A stretch of DNA of 46,924 nucleotides, from positions 1 through 46,924 of the forward strand of contig CACASQ010000005.1 of assembly GCA_902535255.1 (NCBI GenBank), in the 5' to 3' direction. Source of the stretch: an uncultured Pelagibacteraceae bacterium (GTDB lineage: Bacteria; Pseudomonadota; Alphaproteobacteria; Pelagibacterales; Pelagibacteraceae). Made by a program: the position numbers and the translations under genes. Each line of letters opens with the position of its first letter. Within the stretch, counting starts at the first letter, position 1. The notes under the pieces were generated by a model. That model was not told the DNA's origin, did not search any database, and saw only the letters and a list, made by a program, of their open reading frames with translations. This document shows positions 1 to 13,471 of this stretch, one piece after another.

Positions 1-1
1 T

Positions 2-709
2 GCAACTGGCGGTTCAATGGGTGGTATGCAACTTTTGCAATTTTGCGCAACATTTCCGGACAAAACTTTTTCAGCTGTTCCAATTGCATGTAGTTCAAGC
101 CATAGCGCACAAAATATTGCTTTAAATGAATTAGCGCGACAAGCTATTATGGCTGATCCTGCATGGAATAATGGACAGTATGTTTTAAAAAACGTCCAAC
201 CTAAAAATGGTCTGGCTGTGGCAAGGATGGTTGGACACATAAGTTATTTGTCTGAAAAAGGTATGCAAGAAAAATTCGGAAGAAAATTACAAGAAAAAGC
301 AGATTATGAATTTAGTTTTAGTGCAGATTTTCAAGTTGAAAGTTATTTAAGGCATCAAGGTTATGCTTTTGTAGAAAGATTTGACGCTAATTCTGTTCTA
401 TATATTACTAGGGCGATGGACTACTTTGATCTTTCTAAGCAGTTTAAAGGAGGTCTTGTTGAAGCTTTTAAAAATCAAAAAACAAAATTTTTGATAATAT
501 CTTTCTCTTCAGATTGGCTTTACACAACTAGAGATAATAAAGATATAGTAATAGCTTTGAATGCCTCAGGTGTGGATGTTTCTTACTCGGAAATAATTAC
601 TGATAAGGGTCACGATTCTTTTTTGTTAAATGAGCTGGAATTTTTAAAAACTCTAAAAGGTTTTATTGACTCAATGTATGAAAAATTTAAAAATGAAAAA
701 AGAGTTTAA
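2..709 (+). CDS. metX: Homoserine O-acyltransferase MetX, 5'-truncated by window edge
   Basis: Acylates the hydroxyl of L-homoserine in the first committed step of methionine synthesis (cytoplasm). Only the C-terminal part is present; the reading frame is already open at base 2, so the true start lies before the window. The first visible residues hold the alpha/beta-hydrolase nucleophile elbow G-G-S-M-G-G (serine). The other triad members are visible late in the protein: Asp in the S-S-D-W-L-Y stretch and His in G-H-D-S-F-L-L. Family members use acetyl-CoA or succinyl-CoA, and I cannot tell which from this fragment. The 3' end overlaps metW, the usual proteobacterial partner, which supports the call. 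Confidence 0.93.
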   Translation, partial: ATGGSMGGMQLLQFCATFPDKTFSAVPIACSSSHSAQNIALNELARQAIMADPAWNNGQYVLKNVQPKNGLAVARMVGHISYLSEKGMQEKFGRKLQEKADYEFSFSADFQVESYLRHQGYAFVERFDANSVLYITRAMDYFDLSKQFKGGLVEAFKNQKTKFLIISFSSDWLYTTRDNKDIVIALNASGVDVSYSEIITDKGHDSFLLNELEFLKTLKGFIDSMYEKFKNEKRV

Positions 710-1286
710 AGTTATTGCAGATTTACTTCCGAATAATACAAGAGTCCTTGATGTGGGCTGTGGTGATGGTTCATTAATGAATCTTCTTAAAAAAGAAAAG
801 AATATCAAGGTACGTGGATTAGAGCTGAATCAAGATAACGTACAACAATGTATAAATAAAGGTTTATCAGTTATTCAAGGAAACGCTGAAACTGAACTAC
901 ACCAATTTCCAGATCAATCATTCGACTATGTGGTTCTGAGTCAAACTCTTCAAGCCTTTTACGAGCCTGAAAAAGTTTTGAGAGATCTTTTGAGAATAGG
1001 AAAATCAGTAATTATTTCAATTCCAAATTTTGGTTACTGGAAAGTTAGAACTAAGCTTTTGTTTTTTGGTATAATGCCGGTAACAAAAACACTTCCAAAT
1101 ACATGGTACAACACCCCTAATTTACATATGTGCACGATAAAAGATTTATTTAACTTTTGTGATGAAAAAAAAATTAATATAAAAAAAGTTGTTGGAGTTA
1201 ATGAAGATAAGATATCATTAATCAAAAGAACTAATTTAGAAGTTAAAAACCTTTTTTCAAAATTAGGTATTTTTTTAATAGGATAA
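693..1286 (+). CDS. metW: Methionine biosynthesis protein MetW
   Basis: Class I SAM-dependent methyltransferase-fold protein of about 197 residues that co-occurs with MetX. Its biochemical role is not well settled, though it is tied to methionine synthesis. The SAM-binding glycine motif D-V-G-C-G-D-G lies about 20 residues from the start, followed by the acidic end of strand 2 (G-L-E-L-N). I chose the ATG at 693 because it gives M-K-K-E-F-K-V-I-A-D-L-L, which matches the short N-terminus typical of the family. An in-frame ATG at 678 and a TTG at 666 are alternatives. The start lies inside the last codons of metX, so translation is probably coupled. Confidence 0.9.
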   Translation: MKKEFKVIADLLPNNTRVLDVGCGDGSLMNLLKKEKNIKVRGLELNQDNVQQCINKGLSVIQGNAETELHQFPDQSFDYVVLSQTLQAFYEPEKVLRDLLRIGKSVIISIPNFGYWKVRTKLLFFGIMPVTKTLPNTWYNTPNLHMCTIKDLFNFCDEKKINIKKVVGVNEDKISLIKRTNLEVKNLFSKLGIFLIG

Positions 1287-1287
1287 T

Positions 1288-2046
1288 ATGAAAATAGAGA
1301 TAATCCCTTGTTTAAGTGATAATTACAGTTATTTAGTTCACGAAGAAAGAACAAATACTGTTTCAATCGTAGATCCATCAGATTTCAGCACTTGTGATGA
1401 AAAAATCAAAAAATATAATAAATTGGATTATATTCTTAATACTCATCATCATGCTGATCATATTGACGGAAATCTAAAACTTAAAAAAAAGTATAACTCT
1501 AAGATATTAGGTTTTGGTTTAGATAAACTTCGAATTCCTGGGATTGATATTTCTTTGAAAGAAAACCAAAAATATAAAATTGGGAACTTAGAGTTTGAGG
1601 TAATTTTTGTACCTGGCCACACCAAGGGTCATATTGCTTTTTTCTTTAGGAAAGAAAAGATAGTGTTTACGGGTGATACTTTATTTTCTTTAGGGTGTGG
1701 AAGAGTGTTTGAAGGAACTCATAAGGAAATGTTCGAGTCTTTAAACAAATTGAAAAGTTTACCCTTAGATACAAAAATATACTGTGGACATGAATACACA
1801 AAGTCAAATTTAAAGTTTTGTTTAGCATATGATAAAGAAAATAATTTACTTAAACAGAAAGAAAAAAGAGTGGAAGACAAATTAAGAAATAATTTACCTA
1901 CAATACCAACTACTATTGAAGAGGAAATTAAAACAAATATTTTTTTTAAATGTGATGATCCAAGTATTAAACAATTATTAAACCTTAAAACTGCTTCTGA
2001 TGATAAAGTTTTTTCAAAATTAAGAGATTTAAAGGACTCTTTTTAA
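1288..2046 (+). CDS. gloB: Hydroxyacylglutathione hydrolase (glyoxalase II)
   Basis: Hydrolyses S-lactoylglutathione to D-lactate and glutathione, the second step of methylglyoxal detoxification. It is a metallo-beta-lactamase-fold enzyme of 252 residues, the usual size. The binuclear metal site is clear: T-H-H-H-A-D-H (His53, His55, Asp57, His58), then P-G-H-T-K-G-H, G-D-T-L-F and C-G-H-E-Y-T. The C-terminal HAGH-type domain that binds the glutathione thioester is present and lysine-rich. It starts one base after the metW stop, so it probably shares the metXW transcript. Confidence 0.93.
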   Translation: MKIEIIPCLSDNYSYLVHEERTNTVSIVDPSDFSTCDEKIKKYNKLDYILNTHHHADHIDGNLKLKKKYNSKILGFGLDKLRIPGIDISLKENQKYKIGNLEFEVIFVPGHTKGHIAFFFRKEKIVFTGDTLFSLGCGRVFEGTHKEMFESLNKLKSLPLDTKIYCGHEYTKSNLKFCLAYDKENNLLKQKEKRVEDKLRNNLPTIPTTIEEEIKTNIFFKCDDPSIKQLLNLKTASDDKVFSKLRDLKDSF

Positions 2047-2057
2047 GCTCAATAATC

Positions 2058-2085
2058 TTGACTTGTTAGTTCTTAAGGCTATATT
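2058..2085 (+). promoter_or_regulatory. Sigma70-type promoter for rplU-rpmA-obg
   Basis: TTGACT at 2058-2063 and TATATT at 2080-2085 are separated by 16 bases, close to the sigma70 consensus. Transcription would start near 2092 and leave a leader of about 20 bases before the rplU ATG at 2112. The position, in the 65-base gap after gloB, suits a ribosomal protein operon. No start-site data are available. Confidence 0.6.
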
Positions 2086-2111
2086 TCGTGGGAAACAAAG
2101 AAAGAAATTTT

Positions 2112-2519
2112 ATGTCATTTGCAATAATTGAAACTGGTGGAAAACAATACAAAGTGTCTGCAAGTAAAATACTAGAAATAGAAAAGCTTAACGCTAAGGT
2201 AGGTGAAATTGTAAAGTTCAAAAATGTTCTCCTTCTTAATGATAATAAAAATACTGAAGTTGGAAACCCCAGCATAGAAGGGGCCACAGTGGAGGCTAAA
2301 TTATTAGATAACGTTAAAGATCGCACAGTTTTAGTATTTCATAAAAGAAGAAGAAAAAATTCTAGAAAAAAGAATGGTCATAGACAGCGTCATTCGAAGG
2401 TACAAATTACAAAGATTTTAGCTAAAGATGGAAAAATTATTGATGAATTTAAAATAGTAGAAAAAAAAAATGTTGTTAAAGAGGATAAAAAAGTTATAAA
2501 AAAAGAAAAAAAAAAATAG
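2112..2519 (+). CDS. rplU: 50S ribosomal protein L21
   Basis: Large-subunit protein that binds 23S rRNA. The protein opens M-S-F-A-I-I-E-T-G-G-K-Q-Y-K-V, the standard L21 N-terminus, so the ATG at 2112 is preferred over the in-frame GTG at 2088. The conserved core, including the basic F-H-K-R-R-R-K-N segment and G-H-R-Q-R-H, occupies roughly the first 105 residues. After that comes a tail of about 25 residues that is almost only Lys, Glu, Val and Asp and lies beyond the usual family end. rpmA follows 8 bases later, the near-universal partner. Confidence 0.96.
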   Translation: MSFAIIETGGKQYKVSASKILEIEKLNAKVGEIVKFKNVLLLNDNKNTEVGNPSIEGATVEAKLLDNVKDRTVLVFHKRRRKNSRKKNGHRQRHSKVQITKILAKDGKIIDEFKIVEKKNVVKEDKKVIKKEKKK

Positions 2520-2527
2520 GAATTTAA

Positions 2528-2782
2528 ATGGCAACAAAAAAAGCAGGTGGATCGTCGAAGAACGGCCGAGATAGTAAGGGCAGACGTCTTGGTGTCAAAA
2601 GATATGGTGATCAACTGGTTATACCAGGAAATATAATTGTTAGACAGAGAGGAACTAAAATTCATCCAGGAGATAACGTTGGTATGGGCAAAGACCATTC
2701 CATCTTTTCTTTAGTCAAAGGAAAAGTAAAATTCAAAAAATCTAAATTAAACAGAACTTTTGTTTCTGTAATTCCCAATTAA
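2528..2782 (+). CDS. rpmA: 50S ribosomal protein L27
   Basis: Large-subunit protein whose N-terminal arm reaches towards the peptidyl transferase centre. At 84 residues it has normal length. It begins [16 protein letters not shown], the unprocessed type of N-terminus, with no Firmicutes-like cleavable prosequence. The conserved V-R-Q-R-G-T segment and the [10 protein letters not shown] segment are intact. It lies 8 bases after rplU and upstream of obg, the classic order. Confidence 0.97.
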   Translation: MATKKAGGSSKNGRDSKGRRLGVKRYGDQLVIPGNIIVRQRGTKIHPGDNVGMGKDHSIFSLVKGKVKFKKSKLNRTFVSVIPN

Positions 2783-2786
2783 ATCT

Positions 2787-4881
<2,095 letters not shown>

Positions 4882-6123
4882 ATGAAATATTTAGAGGAAA
4901 TTGGAAAAAATGCGAGGAAAGCTTTCGAGGATCTTAAATCTATTAAACACAACAAAATAGTAAGGGTTTTAGATAATTATAATAAAGCTATTTTAAAAAA
5001 TAAAAAAAGGATCATCAAAGAAAATCAAAAAGATGTTAAAAATATTAAACGTAAACATTTCGTTGACAGGTTAATATTAAATGAAAAGAGAATTGAAGGG
5101 ATAAGGCACTCTATTGATGAAATAGCTAAATTTAAAAATCCAACAGGTCGAATTTTAGAGAAATGGTCACGCCCAAATAAATTAACAATTAAGAGAGTTT
5201 CAACCCCTATAGGTGTTATAGGTGTTATTTATGAGAGTAGGCCAAACGTAACTGCTGATGTTGCATCTTTAAGTTTAAAATCTGGAAATTGTTCAATTTT
5301 GAGGGGTGGATCTGAAGCATTAAATTCTAATAAGATATTAGCTGATCTATTCAGAGATGTACTGCAAAAAAATAACATCAATAAAAATTGTATTCAATTT
5401 ATTGACAAAAAAAATAGAAGAATAGTGGATCATTTACTTTCAAAAATGAGTAAGTACATTGATGTTATCGTTCCAAGAGGAGGGAAAGGTTTAGTCTCTA
5501 AAGTTCAAAAATTTTCGAAAATACATGTTATAGGACATTTAGAAGGTTTATGTCACATATATGTAGATAAAAGTGCTAATTTGAAAATGGCAGAAAAAAT
5601 TATCATAAATGCTAAAATGAGAAGAACCAGCATATGCGGTGCTGTTGAAACACTTTTAATAGAAGAGAAAGCATTAAAAACGCATGGTGTAGAAATTATA
5701 AATTCTTTGATAAAGATTGGTTGCGAGGTAAGAGTTGACAACAAAATTAACAAATTATTTAAAAATAAATTAAAACTTGCCAAAGAAAAAGATTGGAAAA
5801 CAGAATACCTTGATGCAATAATCTCCGTTAAAACAATTAAAAATGTACATGAAGCTGTAAGACATATTTTAAAATATGGTACTATGCACACTGATAGTAT
5901 AGTTACAAATAATTCTAAAAATGCAGAAATTTTTTTACAGGGAGTTAATAGTTCAATAGCTATGCACAATGTATCAACTCAATTTGCTGATGGTGGTGAA
6001 TTTGGATTTGGAGGTGAAATTGGTATATCAACAAATAAACTTCCACCAAGAGGACCTGTTGGAATAAATCAACTAACATCTTATAAGTACGTAGTTTCAG
6101 GTAAGGGGATCACTAGACCTTAA
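4882..6123 (+). CDS. proA: Gamma-glutamyl phosphate reductase
   Basis: NADPH-dependent reduction of gamma-glutamyl phosphate to glutamate-5-semialdehyde, the second step of proline synthesis. It is an ALDH-superfamily protein of 413 residues, normal length. Visible landmarks are V-I-Y-E-S-R-P-N-V-T near residue 115, the I-V-P-R-G-G segment, and the catalytic cysteine in R-R-T-S-I-C-G-A-V-E-T. F-G-F-G-G-E-I-G-I-S and the P-R-G-P-V-G end are also typical. Its ATG follows the proB stop with no gap, so the pair should be coupled. Confidence 0.96.
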   Translation: MKYLEEIGKNARKAFEDLKSIKHNKIVRVLDNYNKAILKNKKRIIKENQKDVKNIKRKHFVDRLILNEKRIEGIRHSIDEIAKFKNPTGRILEKWSRPNKLTIKRVSTPIGVIGVIYESRPNVTADVASLSLKSGNCSILRGGSEALNSNKILADLFRDVLQKNNINKNCIQFIDKKNRRIVDHLLSKMSKYIDVIVPRGGKGLVSKVQKFSKIHVIGHLEGLCHIYVDKSANLKMAEKIIINAKMRRTSICGAVETLLIEEKALKTHGVEIINSLIKIGCEVRVDNKINKLFKNKLKLAKEKDWKTEYLDAIISVKTIKNVHEAVRHILKYGTMHTDSIVTNNSKNAEIFLQGVNSSIAMHNVSTQFADGGEFGFGGEIGISTNKLPPRGPVGINQLTSYKYVVSGKGITRP

Positions 6124-6126
6124 TTG

Positions 6127-6687
6127 ATGGTAAAATTTAATAATACTAGTATAGGTTTATTAGGAGGAAGTTTCGACCCTGCTCATAAAGGTCATTTAAT
6201 AATTTCAAAGATCGCGTTAAAAAAATTTAAATTAAAAAAAATTTACTGGATTGTAGCTAAAAAAAATCCATTTAAACATAAAACTTTCTTCTCTTTAAAA
6301 GAGAGAATAATTCAAGCAAAAAAAATTACAAAAAAAATGAAGAATATCGAAGTTGTTTATTTGGATGATTTAATTAAATCCTCTAGGTCAATCAAATCTA
6401 TTGAATATATTTTAAAAAAGAAAAAGCCCAAAATACTTTATTTTATTGTTGGTTCAGATATTTTGATAAAATTTCATAAGTGGCAGAGTTGGAAAAAAAT
6501 AGTAAAATTAACAAAATTAATTGTTTTTTCTCGTAAAGGATATGATAAGAATAGTAAAAAAACTATTGTGGTAAAATATTTAAACAATAAAAACGTAGTA
6601 TTTATAAAAAATAAGCCTATACAAATTTCCTCTACTTTATTAAAAAAAAATTTAAGAAACTCATTTAATGCAAATATCAAAAATTAA
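6127..6687 (+). CDS. nadD: Nicotinate-nucleotide adenylyltransferase
   Basis: Adenylylates nicotinate mononucleotide to deamido-NAD, the penultimate step of NAD synthesis. About 186 residues. The nucleotidyltransferase signature G-G-S-F-D-P-A-H-K-G-H (HxGH type) is at the N-terminus, with the I-S-S-T motif near the end. The residue usually Arg in I-S-S-T-x-I-R is Lys here. The ATG at 6127 is preferred to the TTG at 6124 that follows the proA stop directly. The 3' end overlaps rsfS by 20 bases. The nadD-rsfS pairing is widespread. Confidence 0.92.
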   Translation: MVKFNNTSIGLLGGSFDPAHKGHLIISKIALKKFKLKKIYWIVAKKNPFKHKTFFSLKERIIQAKKITKKMKNIEVVYLDDLIKSSRSIKSIEYILKKKKPKILYFIVGSDILIKFHKWQSWKKIVKLTKLIVFSRKGYDKNSKKTIVVKYLNNKNVVFIKNKPIQISSTLLKKNLRNSFNANIKN

Positions 6688-7015
6688 AGATAGTATTGAA
6701 AAAATTTTAGACAATAACAAAGCTCAAAATATAAAATCGATTAATCTTAAAAATAAATCTTATATAGCTGATTATATGGTTATTGCCTCTGGCACCTCTT
6801 CAAGACACTTGCAGGCATTGTCAGAAATTCTTGTGGAAGAATTGAAGAAGTTAGGGTTAAATAATTGCAGAATAGAAGGAAAAGACAGCACTGATTGGAA
6901 ACTAGTAGATACTCAGGACATAATAGTTCACATTTTTCACCCAGAAAAAAGAGAATTTTATGATTTAGAAAATATGTGGTCAGAAGAAACTCCAAAAGAA
7001 AAAGCAATGATATGA
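6668..7015 (+). CDS. rsfS: Ribosomal silencing factor RsfS (YbeB/Iojap)
   Basis: Binds L14 of free 50S subunits and blocks subunit joining when nutrients are short. At 115 residues it has the normal family length. The Iojap core is evident: the Y-M-V-I-A-S-G-T-S-S-R-H stretch, then I-E-G-K-D-S-T-D-W-K-L-V-D and V-H-I-F-H-P-E-K-R-E-F-Y-D-L-E at the C-terminus. It overlaps nadD upstream and shares an ATGA with ctpA downstream. rlmH, its common neighbour, is not between them. Confidence 0.94.
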   Translation: MQISKIKDSIEKILDNNKAQNIKSINLKNKSYIADYMVIASGTSSRHLQALSEILVEELKKLGLNNCRIEGKDSTDWKLVDTQDIIVHIFHPEKREFYDLENMWSEETPKEKAMI

Positions 7016-8148
7016 AAAATAAAATTATTTTTTATTTTTTAGTTTTTATATTTTTTCACAACTTGTCTTTCGCAAAAGATAGTCTTTACGAAAAAATTGA
7101 CCTATTTGGTGAAGTTTTAGAAAATATACAAAAAGATTATGTTGATGATGTTGATCAAGCAGAAATCATGGACTCTGCAATTAATGGAGTACTTCAATCT
7201 CTTGACCCTTACTCTGCTTACATGAGCCCAGAATTATTTAAAGAAATGCAAACTGATACTAAAGGAGAGTTTGGCGGTTTAGGAATTGAAATTGGAATGG
7301 AGGCTGGAGTAGTGAAAGTTATTTCACCTATTGATGATACTCCTGCTGCAAAAGCTGGAATTAAAGCAGGTGATTATATTGTTAAAATCGGAAAAGAACA
7401 GGTTCAAGGTAAGTCACTCTTGGAAGCAGTGAAATTAATGAGAGGGCCAGTTGGAACGCCTATTGATTTAACTGTGAGAAGGAAAAACGTAAAGAGACCA
7501 CTTGAATTTAAAATAATCAGAAAAATTATTGAAGTTAAATCTGTTAGCTCAAAATTGATAGGTAAAGAAAAAGATTTAGGCTACATAAGACTTAAATCAT
7601 TTAACGAGAATAGCGACAAACAATTTTTAAAAACTGTAAAAAATTTTGAGGAGAAATCTAAAATTAAAGGATATGTTTTAGATTTGCGTAACAACCCTGG
7701 AGGCCTACTCAATCAAGCTATAAATATAACTGACTTTTTTTTAGAAGATGGTGAAATAGTTTCTACAAAAGGAAAAAAAATTTCTGAAACTAGAAAATTT
7801 TTTGCACGAAAAGGAGATGAAATTAATGGTAAGCCAATTATAGTTTTAATCAACTATGGTTCTGCATCTGCAGCAGAAATTTTTGCTGGGGCCTTAAAAG
7901 ATCATAAACGAGCTATTGTTTTAGGAGAAAATTCATATGGAAAAGGTTCAGTCCAATCAATTATTCCTCTCAAAAACGGTGGGGGTATGAGGTTGACCAT
8001 TTCGAAATATTATTTGCCGTCTGGAAAATCAATTTCAGAAGTAGGTGTTACTCCTGACATTTTAGTTGAAGAGGGAAATGAAAATTTTAGGATAAATTCT
8101 GAAACTGATAATCAATTGAATTACGCTATAAAACTTTTTAATTCTTAA
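7012..8148 (+). CDS. ctpA: Carboxyl-terminal processing protease, S41 family
   Basis: Periplasmic tail-specific serine protease that trims or degrades envelope proteins from the C-terminus. The ATG at 7012 overlaps the rsfS stop as ATGA and gives a clean signal peptide (hydrophobic residues 5-20, likely cleavage after S-F-A). A GTG 36 bases upstream would spoil that signal. A PDZ domain follows (about residues 75-165, with G-G-L-G-I-E and A-A-K-A-G-I-K-A-G-D). In the protease domain, Ser286 in G-S-A-S-A-A-E and Lys311 in Y-G-K-G-S-V-Q form the Ser-Lys dyad. About 378 residues, compact for the family. Confidence 0.94.
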   Translation: MKNKIIFYFLVFIFFHNLSFAKDSLYEKIDLFGEVLENIQKDYVDDVDQAEIMDSAINGVLQSLDPYSAYMSPELFKEMQTDTKGEFGGLGIEIGMEAGVVKVISPIDDTPAAKAGIKAGDYIVKIGKEQVQGKSLLEAVKLMRGPVGTPIDLTVRRKNVKRPLEFKIIRKIIEVKSVSSKLIGKEKDLGYIRLKSFNENSDKQFLKTVKNFEEKSKIKGYVLDLRNNPGGLLNQAINITDFFLEDGEIVSTKGKKISETRKFFARKGDEINGKPIIVLINYGSASAAEIFAGALKDHKRAIVLGENSYGKGSVQSIIPLKNGGGMRLTISKYYLPSGKSISEVGVTPDILVEEGNENFRINSETDNQLNYAIKLFNS

Positions 8149-8152
8149 TTTT

Positions 8153-8612
8153 ATGACAGAAAAAAAACTTCCAATGCGTAATGGAGTAGGTGTAATTATT
8201 TTCAATAAAAATAAAAAGATTTTCGTTGGCAAAAGAAAGGATAATCCAGTAGATAAGTGGCAAATGCCTCAGGGGGGTGTTGATGAGGGAGAGGATTATT
8301 TCTCTGCTATGAAACGAGAACTTGAGGAGGAAACAAGTATTATTAATTTTAAAATTCTAAAGGAATTAGAGGGTTTTTTTGCATATGAGCTTCCAGAAAA
8401 TTTAATAGGAGTAATTTGGAAAGGACAGTTTAGAGGTCAAAGGCAAAAATGGTTTATTGCTGAATACTTGGGTGAGGATAATGAGATAAATTTAAATACT
8501 AAAAATCCAGAATTTATTGAATGGAAGTGGATTTCTCCAGATGAACTTCCAAATGTAATAGTTGATTTTAAAAAAAATATGTACAACAAATTATTAATTA
8601 AAATTAAAGAAT

Positions 8613-8623
<11 letters not shown>
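8153..8623 (+). CDS. rppH: RNA pyrophosphohydrolase, Nudix family
   Basis: Removes pyrophosphate from 5'-triphosphate RNA (or from dinucleoside polyphosphates) and so starts 5'-dependent mRNA decay. At 156 residues it has the typical alphaproteobacterial size. The Nudix box begins G-G-V-D-E-G-E and ends R-E-L-E-E-E-T-S-I; the glycine usual before the last hydrophobic residue is Ser. It lies four bases after ctpA. The 3' end overlaps the end of atpC on the other strand by 11 bases, so no terminator fits between them. Confidence 0.9.
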
Positions 8624-11300
<2,677 letters not shown>

Positions 11301-11301
<1 letters not shown>

Positions 11302-12830
11302 TATTTTTTGCCTTTTTTATATTCTTCTATAACTTGGTTTAAAAGTTTTTCAGTATTTTCTTCAAGTTTACCAGTTGATTGAATATGATTAATTATTTCT
11401 GATTTTTTTGATTTTACTTTTTCAATTATATCTTTTTCAAATGTTTTGATTGAACCTAAATCAATATCATCTAAATATCCTTTTACCCCTGTATATACTG
11501 ATATTACTTGTTCAGCGACGGTCATTGGTGAGTATTGGTCTTGTTTTAAAAGTTCAGTTAATTTTGCACCTCTATTTAATAATTTTTGTGTAGACGCATC
11601 TAAGTCCGAGCCAAATTGTGCGAATGCAGCCATTTCCCTATACTGTGCTAACTCTAATTTGATTGATCCAGCTACTTTTTTCATAGCCTTGGTTTGAGCG
11701 GCTGAACCAACTCTTGATACTGAAAGCCCAACGTTAACTGCGGGTCTTATGCCTTGATTAAACAACTCCGTTTCCAAAAATATTTGACCATCAGTGATTG
11801 AAATAACATTAGTTGGTATATACGCAGAAACATCTCCAGCCTGAGTTTCTATTATAGGCAAAGCTGTCAAAGATCCTCCTCCGCTCTTTTCGCTAAGTTT
11901 TGCAGCGCGTTCTAATAGTCTGCTGTGTAAATAAAATACGTCTCCGGGATACGCTTCTCTTCCAGGGGGTCTTCGTAAAAGTAAAGACATTTGTCTGTAA
12001 GCGACAGCTTGTTTTGATAAATCATCATAAACTATTAGAGCATGCATACCATTGTCCCTAAAATATTCACCTATTGTACATCCAGTATAGGGAGCCAAAA
12101 ACTGAAGGGGAGCAGAGTCTGAAGCAGTGGCTGCCACGATCGTTGTATATTTTAAAGCTCCAGCTTCTTCTAAAGTTTTTGTGATCTGTGCTACAGTAGA
12201 CCTTTTCTGACCAATTGCTACATAGACACAGTATAATTTTTTTTTTTCATCAGACGTCTCATTGATTTGTTTTTGATTAATAATAGCATCTATAGCTACA
12301 GCGGTTTTGCCGGTCTGCCTATCTCCGATAATTAATTCTCGTTGACCCCTTCCAATCGGTATTAATGAGTCTATAGATTTTAACCCAGTTTGCATCGGTT
12401 CATTAACTGATTGTCTAGGGATAATACCTGGTGCCTTTACCTCAACTCGTTTTCTACTTTTATTACTTAGCGGGCCTTTGCCATCTATTGGATTACCCAA
12501 TCCATCTACGACTCTCCCTAACAATTCCTTTCCAACAGGAACGTCAACTATAGCTTTTGTTCTTTTTATTGTATCACCCTCTTTTATATTTCTATCATCA
12601 CCAAATATCACCACACCAACATTATCGTTTTCTAAATTTAAAGCCATTCCCTTGGAACCATCTTCAAACTCTACCATCTCGCCCGCTTGAACATTATCAA
12701 GGCCATAAACACGTGCGATACCGTCTCCGACTGATAAAACTTTACCTATCTCAGAAATCTCAGCTTTTTCACCAAAATTTTTAATTTGGTCTTTTAATAA
12801 TTTCGTTATTTCTGAAGGGTTTATTGTCAT
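11301..12830 (-). CDS. atpA: F1 ATP synthase alpha subunit
   Basis: Non-catalytic nucleotide-binding subunit alternating with beta. 509 residues. The P-loop G-D-R-Q-T-G-K-T is near residue 170, with the [11 protein letters not shown] Walker B region, [12 protein letters not shown] and [10 protein letters not shown]. The N-terminal helix that contacts delta is present. One base separates it from atpH. Confidence 0.98.
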
Positions 12831-12831
12831 T

Positions 12832-13389
12832 TTAATTTTCTAACATCGCCTGCTCATATTTTTTGAGCTTATTTTTAATTGAAGTATCTATCATGAAACT
12901 ACCTAATTGTAACTTTAATCCTCCTATAAGTTCTTTATCAACTTTATAATCAAATTTTAAATTTGAGCCTATTGAATTCGATAAATCTTTACTAATTACT
13001 TTAAGTTCGGGCTCAGATAATTCTTTTGATGAAATTAATGAAGCTTTAATCTCACCTCTTTTTCGAGAACATAATCTTAAAAAACTCTCAGTAATTTTTT
13101 CAATAAAAAAAATTCTTCTCTTATCTATTAATAGTAAGAAAAAGTTTTTTAAATTTTTGGAAAATCTTAATTTTTCTGCAAGTAAATTAATCATATTAGT
13201 TTGTCTGCCAAAGTTTTGGGTAGGGTCTTTGATAAAATTTTTAATTTCTTTGCTTGAATTTAAAAGTAATTGAAAATTTTTTATATCACTTTCTACTTTT
13301 TCAAGCTCTTCAGCTTCTTTTGATACTTCAAACAAAGCGCGTGAGTACCTTTCTGCAGTTTCTGTTGAGAAAGATTTGTTTGTACTCAT
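12832..13389 (-). CDS. atpH: F1 ATP synthase delta subunit
   Basis: Peripheral-stalk subunit that joins the top of F1 to the Fo b subunits. 185 residues. The N-terminal helical bundle starts [11 protein letters not shown], and the C-terminal part has the family-typical D-x-S-I-K-N-K-L pattern near the end. It is the first gene of an F1-only cluster (HAGDC). The Fo genes are not here, as expected in alphaproteobacteria, where F1 and Fo operons are split. Confidence 0.95.
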   Translation of the reverse strand: MSTNKSFSTETAERYSRALFEVSKEAEELEKVESDIKNFQLLLNSSKEIKNFIKDPTQNFGRQTNMINLLAEKLRFSKNLKNFFLLLIDKRRIFFIEKITESFLRLCSRKRGEIKASLISSKELSEPELKVISKDLSNSIGSNLKFDYKVDKELIGGLKLQLGSFMIDTSIKNKLKKYEQAMLEN

Positions 13390-13431
13390 TTTTTAAATTG
13401 TCAGAATTATTATGAAATATGCAGAGGTCGT

Positions 13432-13458
13432 ATCATAAGAGTATACCTTGATCAAGTT
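13432..13458 (-). promoter_or_regulatory. Possible promoter/operator region for atpHAGDC with CTTGATCAAG palindrome
   Basis: The 82-base gap between priA and atpH is the largest on this strand between sucC and atpC. Read on the minus strand it holds a perfect 10-base palindrome CTTGATCAAG (13447-13456) followed by two -10-like hexamers, TATACT (13440-13445) and TATGAT (13432-13437). No good -35 hexamer sits at standard spacing; the best is AACTTG, 15 bases before TATGAT. A promoter is likely here on position alone, and the palindrome might be a binding site. Confidence 0.35.
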
Positions 13459-13471
13459 AGCAAATTTGGGT

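Noticed and set aside
1034-1378. 114-codon minus-strand frame across metW/gloB
   Set aside because: Opposite two well-supported genes, low-complexity Leu/Phe/Lys content typical of antisense AT-rich DNA.
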